A stretch of 64,000 bases of DNA from Sporolactobacillus sp. THM7-7. GTDB lineage: Bacteria > Bacillota > Bacilli > Bacillales > Sporolactobacillaceae. This document shows, one piece after another, positions 50,319 to 59,231 of this stretch (its first letter is position 1; every line of letters begins with the position of its first letter). Below the pieces are notes generated by a model. It had not been told where the DNA came from, did no database searches, and was given only the letters and a program-made list of their open reading frames with translations. Where the stretch lies: the NCBI RefSeq assembly GCF_004153225.1, contig NZ_SEMB01000015.1, positions 1 to 64,000 of the forward strand, read 5' to 3'. Both the position numbers and the translations under genes were made by a program.

Positions 50319-51752
50319 TCAGACATCTTTTATTTTGGCCAGTGTGGCAGGATGCATGTGATCCTCCACCCAATGAGCAAATCGAAACAAGCCGATGTCA
50401 TCCAGCCGCCGCCCGAACGCCTGCATACCGACGGGAAGTCCCGACGACGTGAACCCGATCGGTATCGAACATGCAGGCTGGCCGGTCAGATTAATCGGGC
50501 TGGTCATCATCCAGTCGGATTCCGGATCAATCGAGCGCCCGTTAATTTCCGTCGGCCCTTCTTCATTGAATCCGTAGGAAACAGCGGCCAGAGTCGGAGA
50601 AACAAGAACGTCAAACTTTACGAACTGGCCTTGAAGCATATGCCAGACATAGGTCCGATATTCATTCATCCCAATGTATTCTTCCGCCGACGCCTGTTCT
50701 CCGCGGCGAATCATGGATACGAGCGTTTCTGACAGTTCTTCCCGATGCCCGGCCATCAGCTTTTTCGAAGTGGCTGTAAGCCCAATCATCCACAGTCGGT
50801 TGAAATAACGGACGTAGCCGCGCAAGTCTTTCTTCATCCGAATATCCGCCGGTTCGACAACGGCACCCCATGTTCTGAAGCGATCCAGTGTCTGAAAGAA
50901 AATCGACCGGATCTCCTCATCCACTTCGTACATGCCGAAGTCCGGCGTGTAGCCTATACGAAATCTTTCTTTGCCATTCTCTTTTTTCAATAACGGACAG
51001 ACGGATTGAGACAGCCGGTCAAGTGAAAATGGATCGGTATCGCCTGCGCCCTGAACGATATCGAACATGAGCGCTGCATCGGCGACCGTACGGGCAATCG
51101 GCCCGTAGCTGATAAAAGGCATCGTATGAGAAAAAGCATCGCGCGCGCGATTGTCTGACGGAATACGCCCGAAAGTCGGCTTAAACCCGAAAACGCCGCA
51201 CAAACTCGACGGAATACGGATGGACCCGCCGCCGTCGCTGCCTTCGGCGAGCGGTACAAGCCCCGCCGCAACCGCCGCCGCTGAGCCGCCGCTTGAGCCC
51301 CCGGTCCCATTGGCCAGCTTCCACGGATTTTTTGTCGGCCCGAACAATCGGTTATTTGTCGTCCCTTTGTGCCCGAACTCCGGCGTGTTCGTCTTGCCCA
51401 GAATGATTGCACCGGCCGCCTTCAAGCGCCTGACGATCGTCGCATCGAACTTCGGAATATAATGCCGGTAAACAAGACTGCCATAAGTTGTTCGCAGGCC
51501 CTTTGTATTCGTCAAGTCTTTAATGGCCACCGGAACACCGTCAAGCGGACCCGCATCGCCGCGCAGCCACCGGCTTTCCGATTCGGCGGCCCTCTGAAGC
51601 GCATCGTCCCGGTTCAGTGTGACGAAAGCATTGAGTTCGGGATTCAGCCGGTCGATGCGTTGAAAGAGCGACTGAATCACGGTCACGGGGGACAATGTCT
51701 TTGACCGATAGTGCCGGAGCAGATCTTCCGCCGTCATCTGATAAATGTCCAC
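50319..51752 (-). CDS. Amidase signature family hydrolase
   Basis: 477 residues. The Ser-cisSer-Lys triad is visible: Lys in 'GVPVAIKDLTNTKG', cis-Ser in 'NGTGGSSGGSAAAVAAG' and nucleophile Ser in 'GSDGGGSIRIPSS'. It hydrolyses an amide; the substrate is unknown. It is not GatA by context, because gatC and gatB are absent. GTG 51752 follows AAGGGGG; a longer reading from 51800 is not needed. Monocistronic. Confidence 0.9.
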   Translation of the reverse strand: MDIYQMTAEDLLRHYRSKTLSPVTVIQSLFQRIDRLNPELNAFVTLNRDDALQRAAESESRWLRGDAGPLDGVPVAIKDLTNTKGLRTTYGSLVYRHYIPKFDATIVRRLKAAGAIILGKTNTPEFGHKGTTNNRLFGPTKNPWKLANGTGGSSGGSAAAVAAGLVPLAEGSDGGGSIRIPSSLCGVFGFKPTFGRIPSDNRARDAFSHTMPFISYGPIARTVADAALMFDIVQGAGDTDPFSLDRLSQSVCPLLKKENGKERFRIGYTPDFGMYEVDEEIRSIFFQTLDRFRTWGAVVEPADIRMKKDLRGYVRYFNRLWMIGLTATSKKLMAGHREELSETLVSMIRRGEQASAEEYIGMNEYRTYVWHMLQGQFVKFDVLVSPTLAAVSYGFNEEGPTEINGRSIDPESDWMMTSPINLTGQPACSIPIGFTSSGLPVGMQAFGRRLDDIGLFRFAHWVEDHMHPATLAKIKDV

Positions 51753-51817
51753 ACTGAATCGCCCCCTTCTTATAGCGTTATAAATTCTCGGATAGGTCAC
51801 CCGTCTCGAACATTCTC

Positions 51818-52816
51818 CTATAGATCCTGACTCTGCGTTTCAAACGCATTCTCCTCCACTTCAAAGCCCATGTCGCGAATCATTTGCATGTCTTTACTTT
51901 CCCCCTGGCCCCCGGTCGTCAAATATCCGTCAATAAAAATAGAATTGGCGATATAAAGCCCGAGACATTGCATCGATCGCAAATTGTACTCTCTCCCGCC
52001 GGCAATGCGGATCTCCTTTTTCGGATTGACAAAGCGGAACATCGATAAAATCTTCAGGCATCTGTTCGGCGTCAGCTCATCCTTGTCCGCGAACTTGGTG
52101 CCGGGAATCGGCCGAAGAAAGTTGACCGGAATCGAGTCGCTGTCAAGCGTTCTCACCGCGAACGCCATATCCAATATATCGTCGTCCGTCTCCCCCATCC
52201 CGCAAATACCGCCGGCGCACGGCGAGATACCGGCGTCTTTAACCGCTTCGATCGTCTGTACGCGGTCTTCATAATGATGCGTCGTGGCCACTTCGTCATA
52301 ATAACGCGCGCTCGTATTCAGATTATGATTATAGCGGTCCACCCCGGCTTCTTTCAGTGCGTCCGCCTGGTCCTTGTCGATTAATCCGAGACAGGCGCAA
52401 ACTTTGATCGACATCTCCTCTTTAATCTGCCGCACCGCCGAGGCAACCGCCCGTATTTCCCGATTCGACGCTTTCCGTCCGCTCGTGACGATACAATATG
52501 TCCCGATATGGTTTTCTTTGGCCTGCCTTGCCCCGTTGACGAGCGTCTTCTGATCCACAAGCGCGTAATTCTGAACATCCGTATCGGCGTAAATCGACTG
52601 GGAACAGTAGGCGCAATTTTCGGGACAGCGTCCGCTCTTCGCATTGATAATCATATTCAGTTTGACTTTCTTTCCGTAATAGTGATGGCGGATCGCATAG
52701 GCGCCGTTAATCAGTCCGAGCAGGCCGGCGTCGTCTTCATGCAGAATCGCCCGTGCCTCCTCCCGCAAACAATCATAGCCGCCGATCACATTTTTCGCCA
52801 AATTCATCCAGTCCAA
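51818..52816 (-). CDS. bioB: Biotin synthase
   Basis: 332 residues, radical SAM. The 4Fe-4S cluster motif is CPENCAYC (about residues 53-60); 'NAKSGRCPE', 'YNHNLNT' and 'PVNFLRPIPGT' are BioB hallmarks, with the arginine of the auxiliary cluster site in 'IRIAGGRE'. It inserts sulfur into dethiobiotin. TTG 52816 lies 6 nt after GGAGGG and aligns with the B. subtilis N-terminus. No other biotin genes are nearby; a BirA operator overlaps its start of transcription. Confidence 0.96.
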   Translation of the reverse strand: MDWMNLAKNVIGGYDCLREEARAILHEDDAGLLGLINGAYAIRHHYYGKKVKLNMIINAKSGRCPENCAYCSQSIYADTDVQNYALVDQKTLVNGARQAKENHIGTYCIVTSGRKASNREIRAVASAVRQIKEEMSIKVCACLGLIDKDQADALKEAGVDRYNHNLNTSARYYDEVATTHHYEDRVQTIEAVKDAGISPCAGGICGMGETDDDILDMAFAVRTLDSDSIPVNFLRPIPGTKFADKDELTPNRCLKILSMFRFVNPKKEIRIAGGREYNLRSMQCLGLYIANSIFIDGYLTTGGQGESKDMQMIRDMGFEVEENAFETQSQDL

Positions 52817-52840
52817 AACAATCCCTCCACAGCTTCTTTT

Positions 52841-52881
52841 TTGTAAACCTATATAAAAAAGGGTTAACAAATATCATTATA
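52841..52881 (-). promoter_or_regulatory. bioB promoter with BirA (biotin) operator
   Basis: TTGTAAACC-N12-GGTTAACAA (52841-52870) fits the Gram-positive biotin operator; TATAAT on the minus strand is at 52876-52881, so the operator covers the start site and would block transcription when biotin is plentiful. Confidence 0.8.
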
Positions 52882-52951
52882 GAGGAAATGGTATTGGATG
52901 GAAAGGCGAAATGCGGAGCATCCCGGAAACAATCGTTCTTTCCATTCTCCG

Positions 52952-53155
52952 TTATCGGTTCATGGATCGAAAGACAATTGGCTGCCCGTGCGACGGATCA
53001 TTGTCGCCGGACCGGCCATCCTTCTGACAGCAGGCGTTTTTAATCGCGCACGCCGCACATTTTCCTTTCCGGCTCGTCCGCAGCATTTTCCAAAGCATAT
53101 ACGCCGAATAACCAAAAATCAGCAGACCGAGCAGAATACTGATCGCGAGACCCAT
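52952..53155 (-). CDS. FeoB-associated cysteine-rich membrane protein
   Basis: 67 residues: one N-terminal membrane helix (about 4-24), then CAACAIKNACC, and a charged hydrophilic tail. Position directly downstream of feoB and the cysteine cluster are those of the FeoB-associated small protein family, thought to aid ferrous iron transport. ATG 53155 follows AAAGGAAG. A reading from 53224 would overlap feoB. Confidence 0.85.
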   Translation of the reverse strand: MGLAISILLGLLIFGYSAYMLWKMLRTSRKGKCAACAIKNACCQKDGRSGDNDPSHGQPIVFRSMNR

Positions 53156-53224
53156 CCGATACGCTTCCTTTCTTTTCAGAGATTCAACAAAATGAGACGA
53201 TTCATATTGCCGCCAGACACACAA

Positions 53225-55222
53225 TTAATGAAACCCGAGCAACAATCCCCCGTGATAAACGATAAACGAAACGATATAAGCCAGCAAGACGCAGTAACCG
53301 ACCGTCAGCAGCGTCAGTTTTCTTGTGCCCGTTTCATGACGGATAGCCGGAACCGTTGAGATACAGGGGATGTAGAGCAGCGTAAAAACCATGAAGCTGT
53401 ACGCCTGAAGTGGTGTAAAAGCCTGGCCGACCACATCCGTCAAAGAAGCGCCTCCTGCCGAATAGACAATGCCGAACGTTGAGACAACCGCTTCTTTAGC
53501 CAGAAAACCGGTAATTAATCCGGAAGCGGCCTGCCACGTGCCGAAACCAAGCGGAGCGGCCAGCGGCGCGATGGCCGTACAGACGATGGCCAGAAAACTG
53601 TGGTTGATCGCTACATTCAGACCACCGGGTCCGGTATACGATAGCAGCCAAACGAGCACCGTTCCGCCGAGAATGAACGTCATCGCCTTTCTGACGAACC
53701 CGCGGGCTTTATCCCACGTACTGCGGATGATCGTCCGCAAATTGGGCAGCCGGTACGGCGGCAGTTCCACGACAAATACCGAACGTTCCTTTTTCATGAA
53801 TTGAGAAAATATTTTAGCCATGATCAGGGCCATCGCAATACTCAGCACATATAAAGACAGGACAACCAGTGCCTGATGGCTTTTGAAAAACACACCGGCA
53901 AACAGACTGTAAACGGTCAGCCGCGCCGAACAGGACATCAGCGGCGAAATCAATATGGTCAGCAGCCTTTCCTTCGGCTGATCGATAGAACGGGCCGCCA
54001 TAATGCCGGGTATATTACAGCCGAAACCAATCACAAGAGGGATGAACGCTTTCCCGTTCAGACCGGCCATCTGCATGAAGCGGTCCATGACGAGGGCAAC
54101 TCTGGCCATATATCCCGAATCTTCCATCCATGAGATGAAGAAAAACAGGACAAAGATTTGCGGAACGAACACAAGCACTCCGCCGACTCCGGCAATGATC
54201 CCGTCCAGAATAACATCCCTGATGAACGGGAGAACGCCAAGCGACGTTAAAGCCGCTCCTGTCCAATCGGTCAGCGGTCCCGAAAAGAACGCATCCAGCT
54301 GGTCGGAGACTGGCGTGCCGATCCAGTTAAACGTCGCATAAAAAATCAAGTACATAAGGGTAAAAAAAATGGGGAGGCCGAGCCATTTATGGGTTAGAAC
54401 GGCATCGAGCCGATCGGAAAACGCCGGCTTTGACGGCGCTTTTCTTTGAACGGCATCGGCTAAAACAGCTTCAATCACTTTTTTCCTTTTCCTATGTATC
54501 CATTGCGGAACCGTCAGACGCCCATTTTTTTCTTTAAGCTTTTGGGAAAGATCGGCGGCGATCTTTCTGGGTATCTCGTCCCCCACTTTCCGATGCACCC
54601 GATCCATAACGATCCGGTTCCCTTGAAAATACTGGATCGCCAGCCATCGTTTGTTCAGAGTCTCCTCTTTCAGCAACCGGGTCATCCGCTTGATCGCCGC
54701 TTCCGCCTCTTCGCCATAATCTAATTGAAAGGAAGGCGCGGGATCGGAGCATGCGGAGGCAAGCATCTCTTCCAGCCTGGCGCAGCCTCTTCCGGTTCGC
54801 GCAACAATTGGAACAACCGGTACACGCAAACACTCTGAAAGCTTCAGTGTATCAAAAACGATGCCTAAATGTTTCGCAACATCCACCATGTTAAGGCCGA
54901 TCACCATCGGCTTCCCGAATTCCAGCAGCTCGATCGTCAGCTGCAGATTTCTCGCCATTTGCGAAGCGTCAACAATGTTGATGATGGACGTAAAGCTGTT
55001 CCGAAGCAGGAAACGGGTCGCGACCGTCTCATCGCTTGACAACGGGGCAAGGGCATATAAACCAGGCAAATCGACAAGCCGGCCGTCATGATTTTTCAGC
55101 TGTCCGACCTTTTTCTCGACCGTAACCCCGCTCCAGTTCCCGACAAAAGCATAAGAGCCGGTCAATATATTGAATAAAGATGTTTTTCCGGTATTCGGAT
55201 TTCCGAAGAGGGCAACTTCCAC
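53225..55222 (-). CDS. feoB: Ferrous iron transport protein B
   Basis: 665 residues. G domain with G1 'GNPNTGKTSLFN', G3 'DLPGLYAL' and G4 'NMVD'; then a helical spacer and the membrane part with two Gate motifs, 'VGFGCNIPGIMAAR' region and 'GFLAKEAVVSTFGIVY'. It imports Fe2+ using GTP. The start is GTG 55222, 3 nt after the feoA stop. feoA, feoB and the small partner form one operon under a Fur box. Confidence 0.96.
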   Translation of the reverse strand: MEVALFGNPNTGKTSLFNILTGSYAFVGNWSGVTVEKKVGQLKNHDGRLVDLPGLYALAPLSSDETVATRFLLRNSFTSIINIVDASQMARNLQLTIELLEFGKPMVIGLNMVDVAKHLGIVFDTLKLSECLRVPVVPIVARTGRGCARLEEMLASACSDPAPSFQLDYGEEAEAAIKRMTRLLKEETLNKRWLAIQYFQGNRIVMDRVHRKVGDEIPRKIAADLSQKLKEKNGRLTVPQWIHRKRKKVIEAVLADAVQRKAPSKPAFSDRLDAVLTHKWLGLPIFFTLMYLIFYATFNWIGTPVSDQLDAFFSGPLTDWTGAALTSLGVLPFIRDVILDGIIAGVGGVLVFVPQIFVLFFFISWMEDSGYMARVALVMDRFMQMAGLNGKAFIPLVIGFGCNIPGIMAARSIDQPKERLLTILISPLMSCSARLTVYSLFAGVFFKSHQALVVLSLYVLSIAMALIMAKIFSQFMKKERSVFVVELPPYRLPNLRTIIRSTWDKARGFVRKAMTFILGGTVLVWLLSYTGPGGLNVAINHSFLAIVCTAIAPLAAPLGFGTWQAASGLITGFLAKEAVVSTFGIVYSAGGASLTDVVGQAFTPLQAYSFMVFTLLYIPCISTVPAIRHETGTRKLTLLTVGYCVLLAYIVSFIVYHGGLLLGFH

Positions 55223-55225
55223 GTG

Positions 55226-55453
55226 TTACTCACACTCCACGCTGATTTTTGACGCATCATGCCGGCGAATGCCGATACATTGTCCGCACGCTTCGAACAG
55301 ACACGGACCGCCGAACGGGAGAAGGCGTTTTAAGCAAACGAATTCTCCTTCAAGAACGCCCAAATCATTCAGCCTTCTCTGAACGAGTGAATCAACCGTC
55401 GACAGATCCGTAATCTTTGCCGATAAGCCCGGCTCTAATTCTGTCAGAAGCAT
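55226..55453 (-). CDS. feoA: Ferrous iron transport protein A
   Basis: 75 residues of the SH3-like FeoA fold, 'RRLNDLGVLEGEFVCLKRLL' and 'IGIRRHDASKISV' being typical. It contains three cysteines, unusual for FeoA, in 'PCLFEACGQCIG'. ATG 55453 follows TGGAGGAA; the longer reading from 55501 would begin inside the Fur box. Confidence 0.92.
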   Translation of the reverse strand: MLLTELEPGLSAKITDLSTVDSLVQRRLNDLGVLEGEFVCLKRLLPFGGPCLFEACGQCIGIRRHDASKISVECE

Positions 55454-55485
55454 CGCGATTCCTCCAAGCAAGCCAAGAATAATAA

Positions 55486-55540
55486 TGATAATTGTTATCA
55501 ATTAATATTTTAAAATATTCCGTCCTGAATCACAAGACAA
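55486..55540 (-). promoter_or_regulatory. feo promoter with Fur box
   Basis: Minus strand: TTGTCT (55535-55540), 17-nt spacer, TATTTT (55512-55517). TGATAATTGTTATCA (55486-55500) matches the 7-1-7 Fur box at all but one defined position and lies over the start region. Confidence 0.85.
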
Positions 55541-55666
55541 CTTGATAAATTTTTGCTGCATGCCGCCATTGTTTTATAGAAAAGTTGAAAAATCGTCACC
55601 ATCAGTCTCTTTTTCAGCAAAAAAAGATGCCTTTCGATGAATCATTCAATAAATTTTCCATATATG

Positions 55667-55695
55667 TTTACAAAAGATATTTTAAAATCTATCAT
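55667..55695 (+). promoter_or_regulatory. Candidate promoter of the PAS kinase gene
   Basis: TTTACA, 17-nt spacer, TATCAT, ending 22 bp before the ATG. Confidence 0.5.
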
Positions 55696-55717
55696 TTTCT
55701 TGGAGGGGTCATAAAAA

Positions 55718-56776
55718 ATGAACAGTCACAGTCAGGCTAAAGAATATCAAATTGATTTCCAGCATATTGTGGAACACACTTCTGACGGCATCATTGTGTT
55801 GGAGGCCGATCAAATCGTCTACGCCAATCCGGCTGCGAAACGATTCTTATCGCTCAAAGCGAATCCGTACAAAGATCTGACGATCGATTCCTACCTTCGA
55901 GCCGAAGATCTGGTGCTTCTGCACGAAAAAATGCATCGCGTGATCTTTTACCGCACAGAAAGAGAAATGATCCATCTCTCTATGCCTGTCGAAGGGAAAA
56001 AAAAGAAACCGCTCGAAGTGATGATTACCCCTCTCCGCAGTCCGGATGCGACTCTGGTACAGCTGACCCTCCGCGATATCAGTGAACGCAGAGCCGCTGA
56101 ACAAGGGCTGATGCAATCTGAGAAATTGTCGGTGATCGGCGAGCTGTCTGCCGGCATTCTCCACGAAGTGAAAAATCCATTGACTGCGATCAAAGGTTTT
56201 CTCCAGCTTCTCCAGAAAGCCCCGTCCAGAATCAATGAGTATCTCTCCATTCTAATGAGTGAAGTCGAACAGATCGAAAAAATAACAAATGAACTGCTCT
56301 ATTTTACGAAACCGAAAGAAGAACATTTTGTCGCTCAGGAACTGACACAGATTGCTGAAGAAACATTATTCCTCTTTGAATCGCAGGCGTCCAGGAAAAA
56401 GGTGACGTTCGCGCTGCAGTCAGAGGGGAAGAACCACTGGATTAACGGCGATCGAACACAATTGAAACAAGTATTTGTCAATCTAGTGAAAAACGCGCTC
56501 GAAGCCTCTGCGGCAAATGACCGGATCACGATCACCCTCTCATCCGCCGGTTCTTTAGAACAAGTTCAGGTTAGAGACACAGGCGTCGGGATTCCGAAAA
56601 TCCTTCTCGATAAAATCGGCCAATCTTTTTTCACGACAAAAGAATCAGGAACCGGTCTCGGACTGATGGTCACATTCAACATCATCAGAAACCATAACGG
56701 GAAGATGACGGTAGACAGCAAAGAAAATGAAGGCACCGCTTTTACACTCACCTTTCCGCGGATCGAAGAACCATGA
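55718..56776 (+). CDS. Cytosolic PAS-domain histidine kinase (sporulation-kinase-like)
   Basis: 352 residues without membrane segments. PAS domain (about 12-125) with 'TSDGIIVLEADQIVYANPAA', HisKA with 'GILHEVKNPLTAIKGFLQLL' (phospho-His about residue 149), HATPase with 'QVFVNLVKNALEAS', 'VRDTGVGIP' and 'GTGLGLMV'. The 'HEVKNPLTAIKGF' box is that of Bacillus sporulation kinases (KinA-E), and no response regulator is adjacent, so feeding the Spo0F phosphorelay is plausible but unproven. TTGGAGGGG precedes ATG 55718. Confidence 0.88.
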   Translation: MNSHSQAKEYQIDFQHIVEHTSDGIIVLEADQIVYANPAAKRFLSLKANPYKDLTIDSYLRAEDLVLLHEKMHRVIFYRTEREMIHLSMPVEGKKKKPLEVMITPLRSPDATLVQLTLRDISERRAAEQGLMQSEKLSVIGELSAGILHEVKNPLTAIKGFLQLLQKAPSRINEYLSILMSEVEQIEKITNELLYFTKPKEEHFVAQELTQIAEETLFLFESQASRKKVTFALQSEGKNHWINGDRTQLKQVFVNLVKNALEASAANDRITITLSSAGSLEQVQVRDTGVGIPKILLDKIGQSFFTTKESGTGLGLMVTFNIIRNHNGKMTVDSKENEGTAFTLTFPRIEEP

Positions 56777-56777
56777 T

Positions 56778-56835
56778 AAAGAAAAACTTGCCAGTTACAA
56801 AGCTTTTGGCGCAGCCAGAAGCCTGGTTTTTCTGA
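56778..56835 (+). repeat. Dispersed repeat copy after the PAS kinase gene
   Basis: Plus strand: AAAGAAAAACTTGCCAGTTA, CAAAGCTTTTGGCGCAGCC, AGAAGCC. The T-tract end faces the minus strand, so it would act as a second terminator for the yxcD-like genes. Confidence 0.65.
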
Positions 56836-56850
56836 TCTGTTAACAGTATG

Positions 56851-56892
56851 AAAAGAGGCTCTCGGGAATCCGTACCGCTCACCCGAGAGCCT
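56851..56892 (-). terminator. Intrinsic terminator after the YxcD-like gene
   Basis: Minus strand: GGCTCTCGGG, 15-nt loop, CCCGAGAGCC, then TCTTTT. Confidence 0.85.
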
Positions 56893-56920
56893 TCCGATTA
56901 TACTGTTAAGCAGGAACGCT

Positions 56921-57214
56921 TTATGTCTGATAGTGGACAACAATCCCCTCGCCATCCTCCAGCGAGAGGCGCAGAGATGCGGCAAAGGGATCGACATGCA
57001 TTTCGTTATCGAGCCAGTAGCGCACCGCTTCGATCATGTTCGATTCAATGAGCACCTGTTTCCGTCCGTTTACATACGTTTCGGCCGAAAAGCCATAATC
57101 ATCATCATACATGAGTTCAACCTGCACATCTTGCGGAGACACATCCTTTCTGTCAGCAAGATACAGGCAGATGGCATTGACGATATCCTGCTCCGAAATC
57201 GTTATCTGCTCCAT
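56921..57214 (-). CDS. YxcD-like (DUF2653) protein
   Basis: 97 residues, acidic and soluble, with 'EQDIVNAICLYLADRKDV' and 'VELMYDDDYGFSAE'. These match the small YxcD family, whose function is unknown. TGAGGACATGGGG precedes ATG 57214. It overlaps the end of the upstream membrane protein gene by 13 nt, so the two are co-translated. Confidence 0.8.
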   Translation of the reverse strand: MEQITISEQDIVNAICLYLADRKDVSPQDVQVELMYDDDYGFSAETYVNGRKQVLIESNMIEAVRYWLDNEMHVDPFAASLRLSLEDGEGIVVHYQT

Positions 57215-57645
57215 GGCCCCATGTCCTCACGCTTTTTCCGCTTCGGCCGATTCCTAAAGCTGACAAACAAATAGCGGATCAGCGCCAGTATGGCCACAAT
57301 CGCAAGCACGTTGATTAAAAATCCGGCCAGCATACCAAAACCGCCGAGATGTGAAAGGAGACTGCCGAACAGCAGACCGGAGAGCCCCCCGAGCATTAAG
57401 CCGCGCATGAAGCTCCCGCCCGTCATGCCGCGTGTTGCCGTCGTCCCGCTTTGATTGTAGTTTTTCTGCTGCCTGTTTTGGTTTTGAAATAAAGAGTTGT
57501 TTCCGTTGCTTTTATTGAATGATTTGACGCCAGATCGATATCCCTTTGCGCTGACCTGATTGTCCTGCTGGTGGAACACAAAACTTCCGGCCGGCGTAAA
57601 AACGAGTGCCAAAGCAATAAAAGCCGCCATGAATTTTTTGAACAT
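57202..57645 (-). CDS. Secreted or membrane protein of unknown function
   Basis: 147 residues. Signal peptide (about 1-24), a Gln/Asn/Ser-rich linker, a Gly-rich hydrophobic region 'GLMLGGLSGLLFGSLLSHLG', a membrane helix (about 105-128) and a basic end. The pattern resembles Tim44-like or 'Gly-rich membrane' proteins of bacilli, without the Tim44 domain. Function unknown. GGGGGATC precedes ATG 57645. First gene of a two-gene operon with the YxcD-like gene. Confidence 0.7.
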   Translation of the reverse strand: MFKKFMAAFIALALVFTPAGSFVFHQQDNQVSAKGYRSGVKSFNKSNGNNSLFQNQNRQQKNYNQSGTTATRGMTGGSFMRGLMLGGLSGLLFGSLLSHLGGFGMLAGFLINVLAIVAILALIRYLFVSFRNRPKRKKREDMGPWSR

Positions 57646-57860
57646 CTGAGCTTGATCCCCCTGGTTTATGATTTTATTATCCTGTTTTACCTTTGATTAT
57701 TCATACGGGTGAAAGATGAAAAAGTTCCCGATTTCTACCCGATTTCTAATAGAATTGAAAAAAATTTCTGCTTTCCCCATTTGCGATTCACTGACTTATG
57801 ATCTTTATCACACTCATTTAATTATTCGTTTATTTATTTCGGTTATGACCCCCAATTTAT

Positions 57861-58838
57861 TCAAAACGAACATTTAATCAGTTGGCCGCAATGCACCAGT
57901 CCTCCGCCGAATCCGTACAATAGCAACAGATCCCCCTTTTTCAATTTTCCTTCTTTCAATCCGTCATGAATCGCGAGCGGGATCGAAGCCGAAGAAGTAT
58001 TCCCGTAATAAACCATGCTGTAAAGCACTTTATTCATCGGGAAATGGATACGTTCGCAAATCGACTCAATCATTCTCAGATTCGCGCTGTGCGGGACAAA
58101 CCAGTCAATATCCGATAAGTCCAGGCCGTTTTGATCAAGAAGATCGGACACCCCTCCGACGACATTCTTGACCGCCCATTTGAAAACCTCTCTCCCGTTT
58201 TGCACCACTTTCCCGCTGGCAATCAGCGCTTCCCGATTCATGACTGTCGAAATCCCTGTCCGGTAAAGCGCTTTACCCATGTTGCCGTCTGCACCCATGA
58301 ATGCACCGATGAACCCCGGCTCCTCGCTGTATTCAACCAGTGCGGCACCAGCTCCGTCTCCGAAAAGAATACAGGTCGTCCGATCGGTGTAGTCTGTCAC
58401 CTTTGACATAGCATCGGCAGCGACGACCAAGATCTTCCTGTGCCATCCGCTCGTCACAAGAGCGTTCGCCACATGAAGCGCATATTCAAATCCAGCGCAC
58501 GCCGCATTCAGATCAAACGCACCGGCGCGCTCCATATGAAACCTCGCCTGAAGCAGAGCGGCAACGCTTGGGAACCCATAATCAGGCGTTGTGGTGGCCA
58601 CGATCACTAAGTCGACATCTTCAAGCGAGACGTTGTACTGGTTAAGCATATGGCGAACCGCCCCGAAAGCGAGATCACTCGTAAACTGATCGTCCGGCAA
58701 AATCCTTCGTTCTTTGATTCCGGTTCGCCGAACAATCCACTCATCCGACGTCTCAACTAATTTTTCCAGATCACTATTCGTTAATCGGCGATCCGGCACA
58801 TAGCCGCCGACCGCTGTGATTTTTGCTTTTGAAATCAT
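57861..58838 (-). CDS. fabH: 3-oxoacyl-ACP synthase III (FabH-like)
   Basis: 325 residues. Cys-His-Asn triad: Cys in 'NAACAGFEYAL' (about 112), His in 'VPHSANLRMIE' and Asn in 'YYGNTSSASIP'. It condenses acyl-CoA with malonyl-ACP to start fatty acid synthesis; branched acyl-CoA from the Bkd complex in this window is a likely primer. It stands alone without fabF, like the second B. subtilis copy FabHB. AGGGGT precedes ATG 58838. Confidence 0.92.
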   Translation of the reverse strand: MISKAKITAVGGYVPDRRLTNSDLEKLVETSDEWIVRRTGIKERRILPDDQFTSDLAFGAVRHMLNQYNVSLEDVDLVIVATTTPDYGFPSVAALLQARFHMERAGAFDLNAACAGFEYALHVANALVTSGWHRKILVVAADAMSKVTDYTDRTTCILFGDGAGAALVEYSEEPGFIGAFMGADGNMGKALYRTGISTVMNREALIASGKVVQNGREVFKWAVKNVVGGVSDLLDQNGLDLSDIDWFVPHSANLRMIESICERIHFPMNKVLYSMVYYGNTSSASIPLAIHDGLKEGKLKKGDLLLLYGFGGGLVHCGQLIKCSF

Positions 58839-58935
58839 CAGTCTGACCCCTTCCCGCCATATTATATCAAATAATAAGACCGGGATTATTTGATTCTGTT
58901 TTATATGTAAGAGTATGACGGAAAACGAAAAAGGG

Positions 58936-58995
58936 AAAAGAAAAACTTGGCGAGGCCAGGCCTCTGACGCAGGCTGAGTTTTTTCCGATGCGGTG
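58936..58995 (+). repeat. Dispersed terminator-like repeat between patB and fabH
   Basis: Plus strand: AAAGAAAAACTTGGCGAGGC, CAGGCCTCTGACGCAGGC, TGAG, then TTTTTTCCGATGCGG. Nearest relative is the copy at 3719-3782. The T-tract lies on the minus strand, placed to end patB transcription. The rest of the 58839-59231 gap shows no gene. Confidence 0.75.
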
Positions 58996-59231
58996 CTCCG
59001 CTCAGATTTTTACTTTCCAACAGTATAGAAAAGCTTGCCGCGCCATGATCATAGCATCTTGCCGCGTATTTCTGATCATTTTTATTTTGATTCGTTCTTG
59101 AGGCAATCATGTAGCCTTTGATAGGAAATCCTTATCTAAATGACTGGAAATAGCGAATTATGCTCGTTACTAAAGCATACATGCTTCTTTTCATGATTCA
59201 CGCAAAATGATGAGTCGGGTTCATTTTCTCA

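Noticed and set aside
59020-59075. Extra copy of the dispersed repeat
   Set aside because: Only CTTGCCGCG is shared; too short to call.
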